DNA from: Adiantum capillus-veneris
Taxonomy: Eukaryota; Streptophyta; Polypodiopsida; Polypodiales; Pteridaceae
Direction of reading: 5' to 3'
DNA length: 64,000 nt
Assembly: GCA_014529385.2 (NCBI GenBank)
Contig: JABFUD020000347.1
Location: forward strand, 1 to 64,000
Shown piece after piece: positions 11,763 to 23,323 of the stretch. Positions within the stretch are counted from its first letter, which is position 1; every line of letters begins with the position of its first letter. The notes under the pieces are model-generated. The model was not told where the DNA came from and did no database searches. It saw only the letters and a program-made list of their open reading frames with translations. The translations under genes and the position numbers were made by a program.

Positions 11763-11772
11763 AGAGGTAAGT
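11763..11772 (+). promoter_or_regulatory. Splice-donor-like site upstream of ORF3, element A
   Basis: GAGAG/GTAAGT with exon end at 11766. B has CACAG/GTATGT at 47182 after a homologous stretch. A possible acceptor is GAACAG at 13207, six bases before the ORF3 start codon. Confidence 0.4.
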
Positions 11773-12021
11773 TCTTTACTCATCAATGATTCATTTTGTA
11801 CGGCTGGTAGCTAGTCTAAACCCCTAGAAAAAACCCTAGAAATCAAGCAGTGCACAAAGACCTATGACCAAAAACTGACCATAGCGGCCTGTCAGCTCGA
11901 CCAAATCCGATGGGATTTGAACTGTAGCATACCCTAACATAATAGAACCTTTCTATATCATCAGTTGACCATTCAGTAGGGGTCAAGGGGGTCCCCAATA
12001 GAAAAGCTAGATTTTTGGAAA

Positions 12022-12273
12022 ATGCCAGAATTTGGATATGACTCCACAGACAGCTTGCCTATGAGGTTTATATACAATGTATATGATTGGTTTAGTGAAA
12101 TCAATCAAGCAAAGCCCTCGAAAAGAAAAAAACTTCTTGAAGGCTACAAAGCGTCAAATTCGACATACAGGGTCAAACTGACTCCAAATGAGAAAGAATT
12201 GGATGAGTTGCTTCATGACTATGTTGCGAACAAGTTTAAAGCCTCAAAATTGACTGACCAACTCAACAGGTAG
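12022..12273 (+). CDS. Small ORF before ORF3 of element A, unknown
   Basis: An 83-residue frame with no family I recognise. It contains aromatic and charged residues (FIYNVYDWFSEINQ) and a Lys-rich middle (KPSKRKKLLEGYK). It stops at a CAACAG/GTAGTA that resembles a splice donor. Nothing equivalent was found in B by eye. It may be an upstream exon of ORF3 or a chance frame in decaying DNA. Confidence 0.25.
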   Translation: MPEFGYDSTDSLPMRFIYNVYDWFSEINQAKPSKRKKLLEGYKASNSTYRVKLTPNEKELDELLHDYVANKFKASKLTDQLNR

Positions 12274-12427
12274 TATACTTACAGAAAATGGTGATTTCAG
12301 AGTTGACAAAGCACAAAGTGATGCCGGCAAGACCAAACTTGACCAAATTCAATTTAGGACTTGTTTTAGGTGTATAGAATGTGTTTAAGTCAAAATTTGT
12401 AAGTTTTGCAAAAACATTTTGACTGCT

Positions 12428-12449
12428 GTAAATAATCGTGATTTCTTAC
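12428..12449. repeat. Element A palindrome, copy 3
   Basis: GTAAATAATCGTGAT then TTCTTAC: the left arm is exact and the right arm has one or two mismatches. Centre CGTG. Confidence 0.7.
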
Positions 12450-12712
12450 TTTTGCACTATTTTTGCTTGGAAATTGTATCATCACCTCACCTATCATGTG
12501 TACACACCTATTACATGCCAAAAATCAAGTATGATCCAAAATGAGCACCTATAACTTGGAAAATTGCCGGAAAACGCAAAGAAGTCTTTGCAAGCCAATT
12601 TTTGGGTTATGGACAACATTTCTTGCTCCAAATCACCTCATATCACATACACAGGGTCTATACAATGCCTAGAATCAATCTGTACCAAAAAATGTTGATT
12701 TTGGTAGAAATG

Positions 12713-12733
12713 GTAATAATTGCGATTATTTAC
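12713..12733. repeat. Element A palindrome, copy 4
   Basis: GTAATAATTGCGATTATTTAC: arms similar to the other copies, centre TGCG, one base shorter on the left. Confidence 0.7.
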
Positions 12734-13009
12734 TTTCTAGCCAAAATGGGGGAATTTTGATATTTTGCCATCATACATCCAAAGTACATGATGTGTTAAG
12801 CCCACTAGCCAAGTTTGAACCAATTTGGAGCTCAAAATCTCAAATTTCCATTATATCTACTATTTCAGAGACCTAAAGCCAAAATCCGGTACCATTTTCA
12901 TCCTATGCATCAAAATAAGCCCATATTTCACTCAGAGTAGGTATTTGGTATATACTTCAAGCATGTAATGCCAAGTTTGTAAATTGTTAAAAAAAATACT
13001 CAGCTATAC

Positions 13010-13023
13010 ATAATCGCGATTAT
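13010..13023. repeat. Element A palindrome, copy 5
   Basis: ATAATCGCGATTAT is a perfect 14-bp palindrome and continues into the usual TTTAC on the right. It lies about 200 bases before ORF3 and keeps the CGCG centre best. Confidence 0.85.
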
Positions 13024-13212
13024 TTACTTTGGTTGCAAACTTTTGTTGGGACTTAACAATTTTGTTCCTTGCATGTTTTTATGTAGCTATGCTTGTTCAA
13101 AAATTGATTTGAAGCAAATTGGAACAAAACTGTCAGCATTTCAGACTCAAGGATATTTCAAAGAATCCGACAAGTCTGCTAACTTTGACACTCTATTCAC
13201 TGAACAGGAGCC

Positions 13213-16200
13213 ATGCAAGAAGTAGAGAGGGCCAAGAAGAAGCTCAACCAGAAAGAAAAGTTGCAAGAGCTGCCCACATACCAATTGGATCCAGATTCAG
13301 TCAAAGCCGCCAAGGTAGCCTATCTTTCAAAAGAACAGCTAGAAGAGCATCACACCACAGTGTTCACTGGCATATTCAAGAGTGAGCAGGGACATCAGGT
13401 AGAGTTGCAACTCCTACCAAAAGAAGTGTATTATGTGGCCGCGAAGACTGAGACCAAAGAAGCCAACCGCAGGCTAGGACTCAGAGATTTCTATGAATAG
13501 AAGCCGTGCGGTGTGGATTTCCAAAAAGTTTATGAGCTTTTATCCATGATTAAAGAAGATAGAACTTCCCAGATTTCTGACCCACAAGGGAATAAAGTCG
13601 AAATGGTAATAACCAAGGAATAGTGGCAGAAGCACTCAGACTGCCCACATAAGGAATGACGATGAGGGCAAGGGACAAGAAAATGGTGGTACTTTCACCA
13701 AAGAAAACGCCACCGCAGCCACCTTTGTAGACCTAATTCACAAGCAGGTGGAAGAGCTAGTCAGGTTATACCACCAGTATTTCCACTTCATGGCTAAAAG
13801 GCCACCGAGGTATACCACACCAAATCATGTGGTTTCCACCACTTTCACGCAGGTCCTCAAGTCAACAACCAAGCAACCGATGGACCATGCACAATATGTC
13901 TTGACCACTCTGAAAGGCACAAAGAAAAAAGGAAAGATCACTTACCTGGGTGCACCAGAGGTATTGACAAGGATTGCGTACCATGCCATCGGCATGGCCG
14001 ACAACCTACCACCTGCCCGAGACCAAAACACTTGGATACTGGCAGCTCAACCATCTCCTCGAGCTACAAGATCAACCAAGAGATCTTACAAATTTGATGA
14101 AGATTCGGTTGAAAGCTCATCCGAAAGACACAACAGTGAAATCTCAGATAATGAGGAAAAGGGAGCACGAAGAGAGGAGATGAAAAGAAAATCCGTGGCA
14201 GCACACCAAGAATAGCCCGTGCAAAAGCAAGCCCGTTTTGAAAGAGAAAAACATGCCTACCAATGCAGTCGACAAGCACAAGGAAAGGACCCAAAAAAAT
14301 GGGTGCCTAGTGGACTTAAGGGGCCAAGGACAAAGCATCACACCAGGAAAGAGACTGAAGATCCAACAGAATCCTTGGAAAAAATGTATCAAGAAGCAGA
14401 AGCCCCGAAGCTGAAAGAAGCCCAAGAAGAGGCAAGGAAAGCAAAGAAGGTGGAGGACCAGAGACAAGCCGAAGAAACGGCAAGGGAAGAGGCACAACAC
14501 GACCAAGGTCATGAGTCTCCCGACCCACTTCACCACCTACAGAACACCAGGATAACCCTATTCCAAGCCCACCACCATCACTAGCAAAACGAAGGCCACA
14601 AAAGCTGAGCCCACCAAAGAGACAGAATTTGAATCAAAAGAAGCAAAAGAATCTGCACAAGAGGCTACTGTTGCACAAGAGCAACAAAAAGAGAAAAGCG
14701 TTGAGCCTGAACAAGAGAAAGTAGCCAAAGCTACACAAGAGCTTGAACATCAAAAGGCAGACGAATCTACACAACAGGCAACCACTACACAATAGAACAC
14801 AACAAAGTCCGAGCCAACACCTTCTACCTCAACACAACATGAAACGGCCGAGGCATCCACAAAGCCTCAGGGTGACAAAGCAAAAGAAGGCCGCCGCAAG
14901 GGCAAGAACAACCAGCCACCACAATGCAGCTTAGAGAGACACAAGAGACTGCTGAGACCTATAGACAAGCTAGAAAGAAATGACGATTGGCAATCAAATG
15001 ATTAGGTAATCTACAAGTCAATGAATACGCTAAGCAAATGCAGGATATGATGGAAAGACTCCGATTAGCAGCACTTAGCTGCAACACAAAGGCTAAAGAA
15101 CTAGAGATGGTGATTGATGCTCTCCAAGGAGAGATAGAAGACAGATTAAATGTCATCACCGATCTTCAAAGGCAAGTGCAGGAAATGAAAGATGAAGTTG
15201 AACAACATCAGCTAGCATGAGACAAACAGTAGAAGGAGATGGAGGAGTTATGTGACCTACTTACAAAGTTGTCAGATGCTTGCAAAGCAAAAGATGAATA
15301 GCTGACAGAAGTTACAAACAAACTTCTAACAAGAACCGTGTCAGCTCAGAAGATTAAAGTGCAGCTGGATGTCAAAACGATTCTCTACAATACTCAGAAC
15401 AAAGAATAAATAATCATGCAATTTTCTTGCGGAAAATACGAGAGAATCCAACCGTAGCCTTGATCAAAGGGACATATGAAGTGTACAAAGCATTAGAGAG
15501 AAAGAACAAAGACTTTGAGCTGGAGCTAAAGTTGGAGTAGTCTCAATACAGAGACCTGGCTTTGATGCGGGTGCAACAAGAAGATGAACTGCTAAAAGAA
15601 ATATTCGAGCTTAAAAGAGTTAACCAGCTGCTGAGAGAAGGAAAGATGGAAACACAAGAAGAGGCAAGCACTTTGGAGCAGCCTCAAATAGAAATACCCT
15701 CTGTGTCATTTGTTAAACTGGAGACACAGTCCACAATAGAGTTTAGTGGTGAGGAAGATTTTCAGGTAAACATTACAGATGAAGACACAGTGTTCCATGG
15801 TCCAGCTCTCAAAGGCTGAAGAAGATGCACTGAAAGAAAAGATTATACAAGACGTAGATGAGCAATGGAAGGCAGTGATGGATTGGGAGTTGAGAGTTAT
15901 TCACTCCGTCAACATTACACAACTCACTCCCAATCAAATCAATGCGCAATGGCACCAACAGTCCCTACCATACCCTTTGATCAAAGTTGAGTTACTACAG
16001 GTTAAAAAAAGGCTTTACACAGACATGCAAATAGATGGTGCAGATAAAGACCACCGAAAGTGGAGGTTGAGTTGGCTAAACAAAAACCCAAGATACTTGA
16101 TTCTATTTATAAGAGCACCTACGTCCCTACAAAGAGATCCAACCTTCTGTCCTATACCAAGAGTAAGGACTTGGCAAGCACATGAGGAACTAACAAAGAA

Positions 16201-16618
16201 GCGGCCAACGTGGATAAACTATCCGATATTTCCAGCTCCAGAAAAGGGACCGGCCACAGAGGAATACGTGGTGAAATACTAAAGGGTGCCATGTCATTCT
16301 TCAAGAGTCTACCTGATCTATCCTGTGCACTGTTTTATAAAATATACAGAATGCTGCTCACTTGCATCAAAGCTGCTCACTTGCATCAAAGTATTTCATG
16401 AGCCAGAGCGTAGGTGCCCTTGGATGTCATTCCTCGAGGGTAATAAAGGTTTATGCTACGATCTCAGTAGTCAACCTTCCAAAGAAGTCCTCCATGGATT
16501 CTACGCCAGATGCATGTTTCTACCTTCACACAATATGCTAGCGTTCGAGGAAATGTCCTACACAGGATTCTTCACTTGGCGAACTAAGATATTTGCACGA
16601 GTGATCAGCAAAGATTAA
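13213..16618 (+). pseudogene. ORF3 of element A (broken, env position)
   Basis: A protein of roughly 1100 residues can be traced through several frames. The N-terminal domain (13213-13500, then 13748-14020) matches B: LPKEV against MPREI, KRPPRYTTP against QKPPRYTEP, and VLTRIAYHAIGM against MLTRIAYQALGM. The middle is charged (Glu, Lys, Gln-rich, 14060-14940), then heptad-like coiled coil (15038-15220 and 15562-15680). The C-terminal domain (15800-16618) has RDPTFCPIPRVRTW, PWMSFLEGNKGLCYDL and MFLPSHNMLAF, each matched in B. No signal peptide or membrane segment is seen, so an envelope role is not supported. Function unknown. Stops at 13498, 14213, 14582, 15220 and elsewhere. Confidence 0.7.
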
Positions 16619-16851
16619 CCGAAGAAAGCGAGAAAAAAGATCAACTTGAAGCAGTTGAGCGGCAGGAAAATTTTCAAATTTTGCATGCTAGAAATTGGCT
16701 AGTGCAAGTGTAGCAGTGCAAATTAGCTACCACGAACAGACACAACTCGTATACATTTGCATATTAGGCTAGTAAGAGCAGCAAAAATTCTTCTAATCAA
16801 CACCAAATTTTGCTAATCGACAGTTTTTACAAACCAGCCAACATGGACTTA
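16619..16851 (+). other. Spacer between ORF3 and ORF4 of element A
   Basis: No gene seen. In B the polypurine tract and 3' LTR come at this point, directly after ORF3; here ORF4 follows instead. Confidence 0.5.
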
Positions 16852-19551
16852 AATCGAGCCGATAGTTCAAGTATAGCAGAGCAAGCCAATAGTAGTGGCA
16901 GCATAAGTGCAACTACAATCGACCAAATTTTACAGCTATATGGGAATAAATTTTTGTACACAGATACAGAAGGTCATAGTTATCTCCAGAGCAAAAAAAG
17001 CAGCACAGAAGCTAAGATCCTATTGATAAGAGTAAAGCCAGATTCAGAGAACTCCCAGATGTTTACTGACTTCAGTGGAGCCAGGTATTGCAAGCTCAAA
17101 GATGAGGTGCAGATAGAAGTTCAAAAAGTCAACCCAAGTGTTTATCCAAAAATCTGCACAAATCCGCCAAGCATCCATTTAGTACATATGCAATCAAGGT
17201 CATTGTACATGGATTACAGTGGTCAGATCTATAGTTGAGAGTCAATAATGGAAGATCCAATAGATCAGCCAATAGAAGCTAGTCTAATGAGAGAGCCAGG
17301 GCAAAGATGGTACAAAGGTCAAGATGGAGCAATCTATAGCTTGATGCTCAGTGTTTTGAAAGAAGATGTCGACAACTGGGCAAGCATAGAAGCAAAAACT
17401 TCTCAGGTAGATCTTGACATGACAGAGCCAATTGAGCTACTACCATTCATGGAGTATTGCTCAAATTGTGGACGAAAAGGTGAACATTTTTCTGAATATT
17501 GTCTAGTAAATCCGAACAACAGGGATATATCAACTGCTAAGCAAGGTACAAAGCAAATTGGAAATGCGAATCTCGATGTAAGTGCATCTACCTTGTCACT
17601 TTTACTGCAATCGGATGATTCTGTATTACCATTAGAAACACCAGTAAAAGCATTGCAAATTCAAAATCAGCATAAGGATGCACAGGCACCTGAGAAGATT
17701 AAAATTGATTCTTTGAACAACAAATTCTTGTATGAATTTAGTAAAGGTGTCGAGATATCACAAGAGGATGAAAAAACTATTAGGTTTGCAAATGATTCTT
17801 CATCCACTGACACAAGTGTGCAATCATTCACGAGTCTAAGTGACATATCAGAAAGAATGATGTTAGCATTGTATGGCACACATAATTCATGTGCATACTA
17901 TGTAGACCAAAAGGGAAACTGTACAAAAAGGATCAACCAGTGTTTGAATGACCCACATACCAGCTCATAGAAGTACTTCCATTGATAGATAAAAAAGGAT
18001 GGTTCATTTCAGAGGAAAGAATCTATTATAGCCCATCCTCTCTAGAGCTGAAGGATATTACCTAGGTGAACCCAGAAATCTGTTTAGAGCCAAACTCTCC
18101 TCGATCGAAAATCAAACTTCAATGTTGTGACCAAACGAACATATACTTTGACCAAAACAGTCGTAGATATAGACGAGAGTCTAGCATCTATGATGCCTTG
18201 GGTCCTAAAATCACAAAAGTTCATATCGTAGGAGACCCATGGGATAGACAATATTAGGGCAAAGATAATGCTATCTACAGCTTGACTTGGGGAATAATTT
18301 GTCATGTTTCACGAAGATACAAAGAAAACTATGCAGAAGATTTACATATGCTAAATGTTAACAGTGCTACCCAAAGTGTACCTTCAGAGTCCCAAAAGGT
18401 GAGACTAAACTAGAGCTAAACAATTTTGAACTCTCACAATGAAGCAGGCTATAGTGACCACCCTAGGAAGGGGGGAGCTGTAAATCCATCAAGCTCAGCT
18501 TATGTACCAGGAAATGCTATAGCAGTTAGAAGCCCTAGAGCTTCTAGCCAACATACCTCTTCAAAGCAGAAACCATTGAAAGATCATATGGTTGTTGGAA
18601 GTTTCCAATTGACCCAGATTCCATCAAAGTCTACCGATAAATGCCTTTATGAAGATTATCAAGGACAAAAGTTTCAGTTGATCTTGATCTCCACAAGTCA
18701 GAGTCAAAAGCCAACAAACCCCATAGTGTTCAAACAGTTACATGTGATCAAGCTCACATATACATATCAAGATGCACATGGTAACGAATATCAGCAAGGT
18801 CATGACCTTGTACAAACCCCTATGAATGGCCCAGCCGACTGAAGTCTAACTGAAGTCAAAGACTATCTAAAGATGATGCAAAGCCTCAAGCTACCAGAAT
18901 AGGTGGCACAAAAGTCAAAGCCAATGGGAGTTAAAGTCCAATAAGCTACACAAAGGTCACCACAAAAATCTCCTCCGAAGAGACAGATTCTGCTAGAAAG
19001 TACAATGGATCTTTTAAGGTCAAAGGTTACTCAGATGTAGGTAGACAATGCTCAACAATTGCAAAAAGGTGAAATATTACAGCCAATGGAGCCAACATTG
19101 ATTGAAGCAGGTGGTCAAAACAAAGAAAGTGCAGATAAAGTTCAACCAAAGGACATTGCCACAACAAAAGAATTCAATTCAGACACAAATGATGTGCAAC
19201 ATCATTGGTGAACCAAAGAAAAGCTGTCCAGAGAAGTAAAGCTAGTTAGACAAGAACCTCATGTCTTTTCGCACTTGGAAAAGATGTGGTCAACCACAGC
19301 TGGAAGATGCTTCTGGATTTGTGAGAATATCTGAAAACAAACGAGCAGAATGCTGGGGAATCATCTCCACCACCATTGAAGTAAGTTCACAGATCATAAT
19401 AGCTCAATTTCATGTAATCACAGCAAGAGGAAATAGAAAAAAGATGGATCTCAAAGAATGTTCCTCTTGGACAAGGATTCTACACATGCTATACAAAGAT
19501 TTGGCTACCAATCAACCACAAGCCAACTGCAACTACACCAAACCTGCATGA
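16852..19551 (+). pseudogene. ORF4 of element A: gag-like protein with repeated D-x2-G-x2-Y modules and a zinc knuckle
   Basis: Frames at 16852-17238, 17248-17970, 18066-18257, 18426-18842 and 19261-19551 form a chain broken by a few stops. About nine modules follow the pattern aromatic-x-D-x2-G-x2-aromatic: YTDTEGHSY, FTDFSGARY, YMDYSGQIY, YKGQDGAIY, YVDQKGNC, YFDQNSRRY, GKDNAIY, YEDYQGQKF and YQDAHGNEY. A Cys/His knuckle, CSNCGRKGEHFSEYC (C-x2-C-x5-H-x4-C), lies near 17458-17502. The same module occurs once or twice in the Gag N-terminus of A and B. I infer a gag-derived or gag-related second protein. The family is not recognised, and B lacks it. Confidence 0.55.
18465..18477 (+). promoter_or_regulatory. 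Internal polypurine tract-like sequence in A
   Basis: AGGAAGGGGGGAG resembles the terminal tract GGAAGGGGGGAA at 21268. It lies inside ORF4. It could be a second plus-strand priming site or chance. Confidence 0.35.
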
Positions 19552-21267
19552 AGATCTCAAGAAATCAACAAGACCTAGAGCTAAGCAAAGTCAACAATGG
19601 AGATACAAAGGTCATCAAGAGATTTGCATTCCTAAGTCTTCCAATGCTCCTAGTCAAAAGTCAGATGTCAACGATCAACAGAGGCTTACAACAACATCAA
19701 AGACTCCTATCAACAGGCCTATTTCAAAAATCAAACAGATAATGGAGTCTTCATAGTCAAAGAAGGACGACCCAACCAATGCAAATGCAGATTCAAAGAT
19801 AATAAAACAGGTATGGCAAAAGAAACCTTCAATGCTAGCTTGGTCCTTCACTAATCCTCTTTTTGAAAATTCAAGCTTACTTTTACCTGAAGAAATGTTT
19901 TTAGTAAGCTCAAGAATGTAAAAAGTCAAGTCGCCAAGGTGCAAAAAAAACTCTTTGGCATAGTCAGAGTCGAGTTGCTGAGCCATGAAATGAGCAAAGC
20001 ATTAGTCCCAAAGCTTCAAGTCATATTAAACTTTGTGCTAAGATTCATAGTTATTAGGCTTACGCTCAAGCTGGAAGAATTGAGCATAGCTTTGTCATGT
20101 CGCTCATGCTCGATGAGATGAACATAAGAGTCAAAGTCTATTAACTTTCAATTTTTGGAGTGTTGTAAAGTCCAACACTCACGCACAGTGCACAGTAAGA
20201 TGAGAGCACATATCCTCATCATGAAAACCATTCTTAAAGGGGTGCCGGCTTGCAAAGTCATGTCATATGCTTTTATAGCTACACCATCTTTCTGAAAAAC
20301 CCCTCAAAATCTTTCTTGCACAGCATATTGTTTTCCATGCATTTTTGTGTATGCATAAATAGGATGTCCCATCATTGGATATATGCATTAGAAACTCTCT
20401 TTGCTTCCACCTCTGCACCTTGAGTGGACTACAATAGGCAACAACCAATGTCATGCTAACCAACAAAGCCATGCAGTGGGGTCACTACTAGGTGAATAGT
20501 TGGCTTGGTGACTGTACAACACTCCCTATTGCTTGGTGTTGGCCTTCATGTTAAAGCCGTTACAAGCGCCAACAAAGACCTTGGGACACGACAATCGACA
20601 ATGGTAAGACAAAACTCAATGGAGTCACTACTAGGCAAATAGGACGCTTGGGGATTGCCCAATGCCCCCTATCGCTTGGTGCTGACCTTGATGTAATCGA
20701 CAATGAAGACCATGGTGATGCGATTACAAAAATACAGTTGAGTCACTAGTGGGTGAATAGTAGGCTTGGTGATTGTCCAACGCTCCTCATTGCTTGGTGC
20801 TGACCTTGGCAAATTGGCATCGGCCCAATACACTTCCACGGATATCACATTTTTTAATTCCATATCTATCAGTGAATAATTCCTTGAGTACTTTATTAAT
20901 ATTTTCCATGCTAATAAGTACTCCAATAATGCACATATCCAAAAGGAATTTTTTTCCACTGGGTTTTTTCCCTTTGGTCATCCAAGTATTTGACCATAAT
21001 TTAGAACCACATCATTCTACTTCCCTTGTACATACTCTTCATAAATAAACATTAGCCGCATCATTATGCTATTACAACGGGGACAAATACAACATCATCT
21101 CTCATATCATACAGATTCGGACCAATGAAGCTATTGCAACAACAAGTTGAAAATCATCAAGAAATCCAACAACAAATGAAGACAATCAGCCCATCAACAA
21201 CCAATCAAAACCTTCCACAACCTCCACGGACACTTTTCAACAGTGCTCGAGGATGGGCACTAAAATC
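19552..21267 (+). other. 3' region of element A before the polypurine tract
   Basis: No recognised domain. A short frame ending with a KQVWQKKP run (about 19800-19830) echoes the W-x-K tails after the second protease. Low-copy tandem repeats occupy 20481-20830. Confidence 0.5.
20481..20830. repeat. Decayed tandem repeat, three copies
   Basis: GTCACTA recurs at 20481, 20634 and 20742, each followed by an (A/G)GTGAATAG-like word, a CTTGGTGA or similar word and then GCTTGGTG(C/T)TG. Spacing is unequal (153 and 108 bp), with indels between copies. The origin is unclear. Confidence 0.7.
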
Positions 21268-21279
21268 GGAAGGGGGGAA
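21268..21279 (+). promoter_or_regulatory. Polypurine tract of element A
   Basis: GGAAGGGGGGAA lies directly before the TG of the 3' LTR, as expected for the plus-strand primer of a retrotransposon. It defines element A as plus-strand. Confidence 0.9.
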
Positions 21280-22149
21280 TGTTAAGTGAGTCAACGTCAG
21301 TTAACAAAAGATGCTAAAGATCGCAGATGTACGGATGCACATCGAGGATGAATACGAAGAAGCAGTAAAGATTGGAGTTACACATTTTCCACGTTTTTCC
21401 AAAATGGTCACGTATTGTAAATTCCCGAATTATTTCAAGCCATTGTAATATTTTAAAGTGTTACGGGCTCAATGGGAGTTCCAAGTTGTAAAGAATAGGT
21501 CACTTACTGTGCCTAGGTTGCAGATTCAATAAGTGGTGAGCCCTAAAGGCCTTGGGTAGCCGGACATTGCATATTTTTGTCCTAAGTATATAAGACAGTG
21601 TGTAAAAGAAATTAAGGTTCTCAATTCATTTGTGGAGAGCACTCTTTGGTGAGAGCTTTTAAGGTGTGTGGCTATGGAGTCCTTGAGCTTCTCCTTGCTC
21701 CCTTCTCTTACTTCTTATGATTGCCTATGATGCTTAGATTAGCTAAATCTTAACTAATTAGTGGTTAATCTCTCTCTAATCTTGTGTGATTGCCCTCTTT
21801 TGCTTGTGTGTGCATGTAGGTTTGATTGGAGTGTGGCGCTCGATAGATCTATGTGTGTGTGCTTGCGATTAGTGTGTTGCATGATAGGATTAGTGTTGTG
21901 TGCATCTTGCAATCGTAGTGTGTGTGATTGGGTTGATTGGAGGCGAAGAGAAGTGGATATGGAGATTGCCCTTCATTGCGGCTTAGCTCCTCCATAGGCT
22001 GAGAAGCTCACCTCATAGAGTTGACCATTTGTGTTGCCACACTTAGCTCACTAACCATGTGAGTGTTTCCATGCCCTAGCCGGGTAGCTCATCCCTCCGG
22101 ATTGATAATTTTGTTGGTCATTGGAGCTATTGCAACGATGGGACCCCCA
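21280..22149 (+). mobile_element. 3' LTR of element A
   Basis: 870 bp from TGTTAAGTGAGTCAACG to GGGACCCCCA. The boundary is set by the polypurine tract on the left and by alignment with the F LTR on the right. A TATATAAG box lies at 21587-21594. The matching 5' LTR would be outside the window, so LTR divergence and target-site duplication cannot be judged. Confidence 0.85.
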
Positions 22150-23323
22150 AACAGAGGTTGTGAAAGGTGTCCACAAACACTCATTTTCTTTTCTTTTATG
22201 GTTTTCTGAGCCTTGATCTTAAGACTTTTTTTGTCTACCGATGATCCTCAAAAATACTAATCTATTTCTACAATCCTACAATCCTAAAGGCACTCAGCAA
22301 GTACGATTACTTCCAAGCTACCTCTACACAGCAAAAGATGACAATCTTAAGCTATGCGGTTTATAAAAAAAAGTTTTGAGCTCTAGGTGATCCTAGAGAA
22401 AGTTAAAGAATAAATTCACAAGACGCTTGTGTTTTTCCCTAGTTTAGGTCTCTTCAATCCCTGACAGTGGGCCAAATGTGGGACCCATGTCTAACCTCAC
22501 CATCCTATCTTATTGCAGTATTAACGAGAACCACGATTAAATTGTCAATCCATGGGACGAAGCTAAATCGACTAGTACGTAGAGGCTACAAGAGGTTGTC
22601 AATCTCTTGGAAAACAACTAACAACTCACATCTAACTCAAGCTACACTCAAGTGACTGAAATCATCAAAAGCCAATCACTCATCGGCAAAAAAATCACAT
22701 CCGTTACAACATCAAACGACATCCAAACATAACGAAACTTCTAGGACATGTTTACAAGACCTAAGAACACATGCTTATGGTCTCAAACCCCACTTTAGGT
22801 CAAGTTCCAAAATCGGGATTATTAACAACAATGGATTTTTGACCTAATCATTTTTGACCCATAATGCATCTAGATGCTTAGAAACGATGCTCCAATACCC
22901 CGTCTATGCTTAGTTTTTGATTTGAAAGTGTAAATTACTAGTTATGATGAAATTAGGCCACGGGTCAACGACACCAAAAACTACGAATTACTGTGATGTG
23001 TTTATGTGAATGCGTAGAGCTCTTACCTGTGGTTGCAATGCAGCAAACGCGATTGCAATGTGGCAATCAAGGAGGGAGTAGGAAGCAAAGTGCAAGAAGA
23101 AGAGGAGTGAGCGCCGTTATCTCACGCTGTGTATTTCATTATCCAAAACTTTTAAATAACATACAAAAAATGGCTTTTATACCTTAGCCAAGGTTTTTGG
23201 TGGTCAAAACTAATTATCTCGGAGTTCTACCAAAGATGAGTAATGACAAGCTGATACAATATAGAAGCTTGTAGCCCTGGCTCATTAATTACAGAGTTTA
23301 TACGTGTTAGCTTGCTTCTAACA
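22150..23323. other. Intergenic stretch without recognised feature
   Basis: No reading frame with recognisable protein, no LTR ends and no tandem structure. It is the host or older repeat DNA between element A and the satellite. Confidence 0.5.

Larger units (their letters stand above)
11124..13207 (+). other. Non-coding region between pol and ORF3 of element A
   Basis: About 2.1 kb, very AT-rich at first. A block around 11327-11370 (AATAAACAAGTCAAAAATTA) matches 46737-46780 of B. It is followed by a GAGAGAGCTT-containing segment (11679 on) and a splice-donor-like AG/GTAAGT at 11766, all in the same order as in B. Three palindromes lie after the donor. A small frame at 12022-12273 (83 residues, no recognised domain) ends in CAG/GTAGTA and could be an exon or chance. 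Confidence 0.55.
1389..22149 (+). mobile_element. Element A: degenerate giant Ty3/gypsy retrotransposon, 5' end outside the window
   Basis: At least 20.7 kb on the plus strand. In order it holds leader, gag, retropepsin, RT, RNase H, a duplicated zinc-binding domain, integrase, a second retropepsin-like domain, 2 kb of non-coding DNA, ORF3, ORF4, a polypurine tract and a 3' LTR. Gag, pol, the second protease and ORF3 match element B in order and in many residues, but A has more stops and frameshifts, so it is older or has decayed for longer. ORF4 has no counterpart in B. The integrase lacks a chromodomain and I see no second RNase H, which points to the non-chromodomain plant gypsy side (Athila/Tat-like); exact lineage unassigned. 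Joining 1389-16618 and 16619-22149 into one element rests on continuity and strand only. Confidence 0.7.

Noticed and set aside
14064..14536. Minus-strand Leu/Phe-rich frames suggesting membrane proteins
   Set aside because: Complement of Glu/Lys-rich ORF3 sequence, which gives hydrophobic residues by default.
22150..23323. A host gene between element A and the satellite
   Set aside because: Frames are short and carry no recognisable domain or exon pattern.
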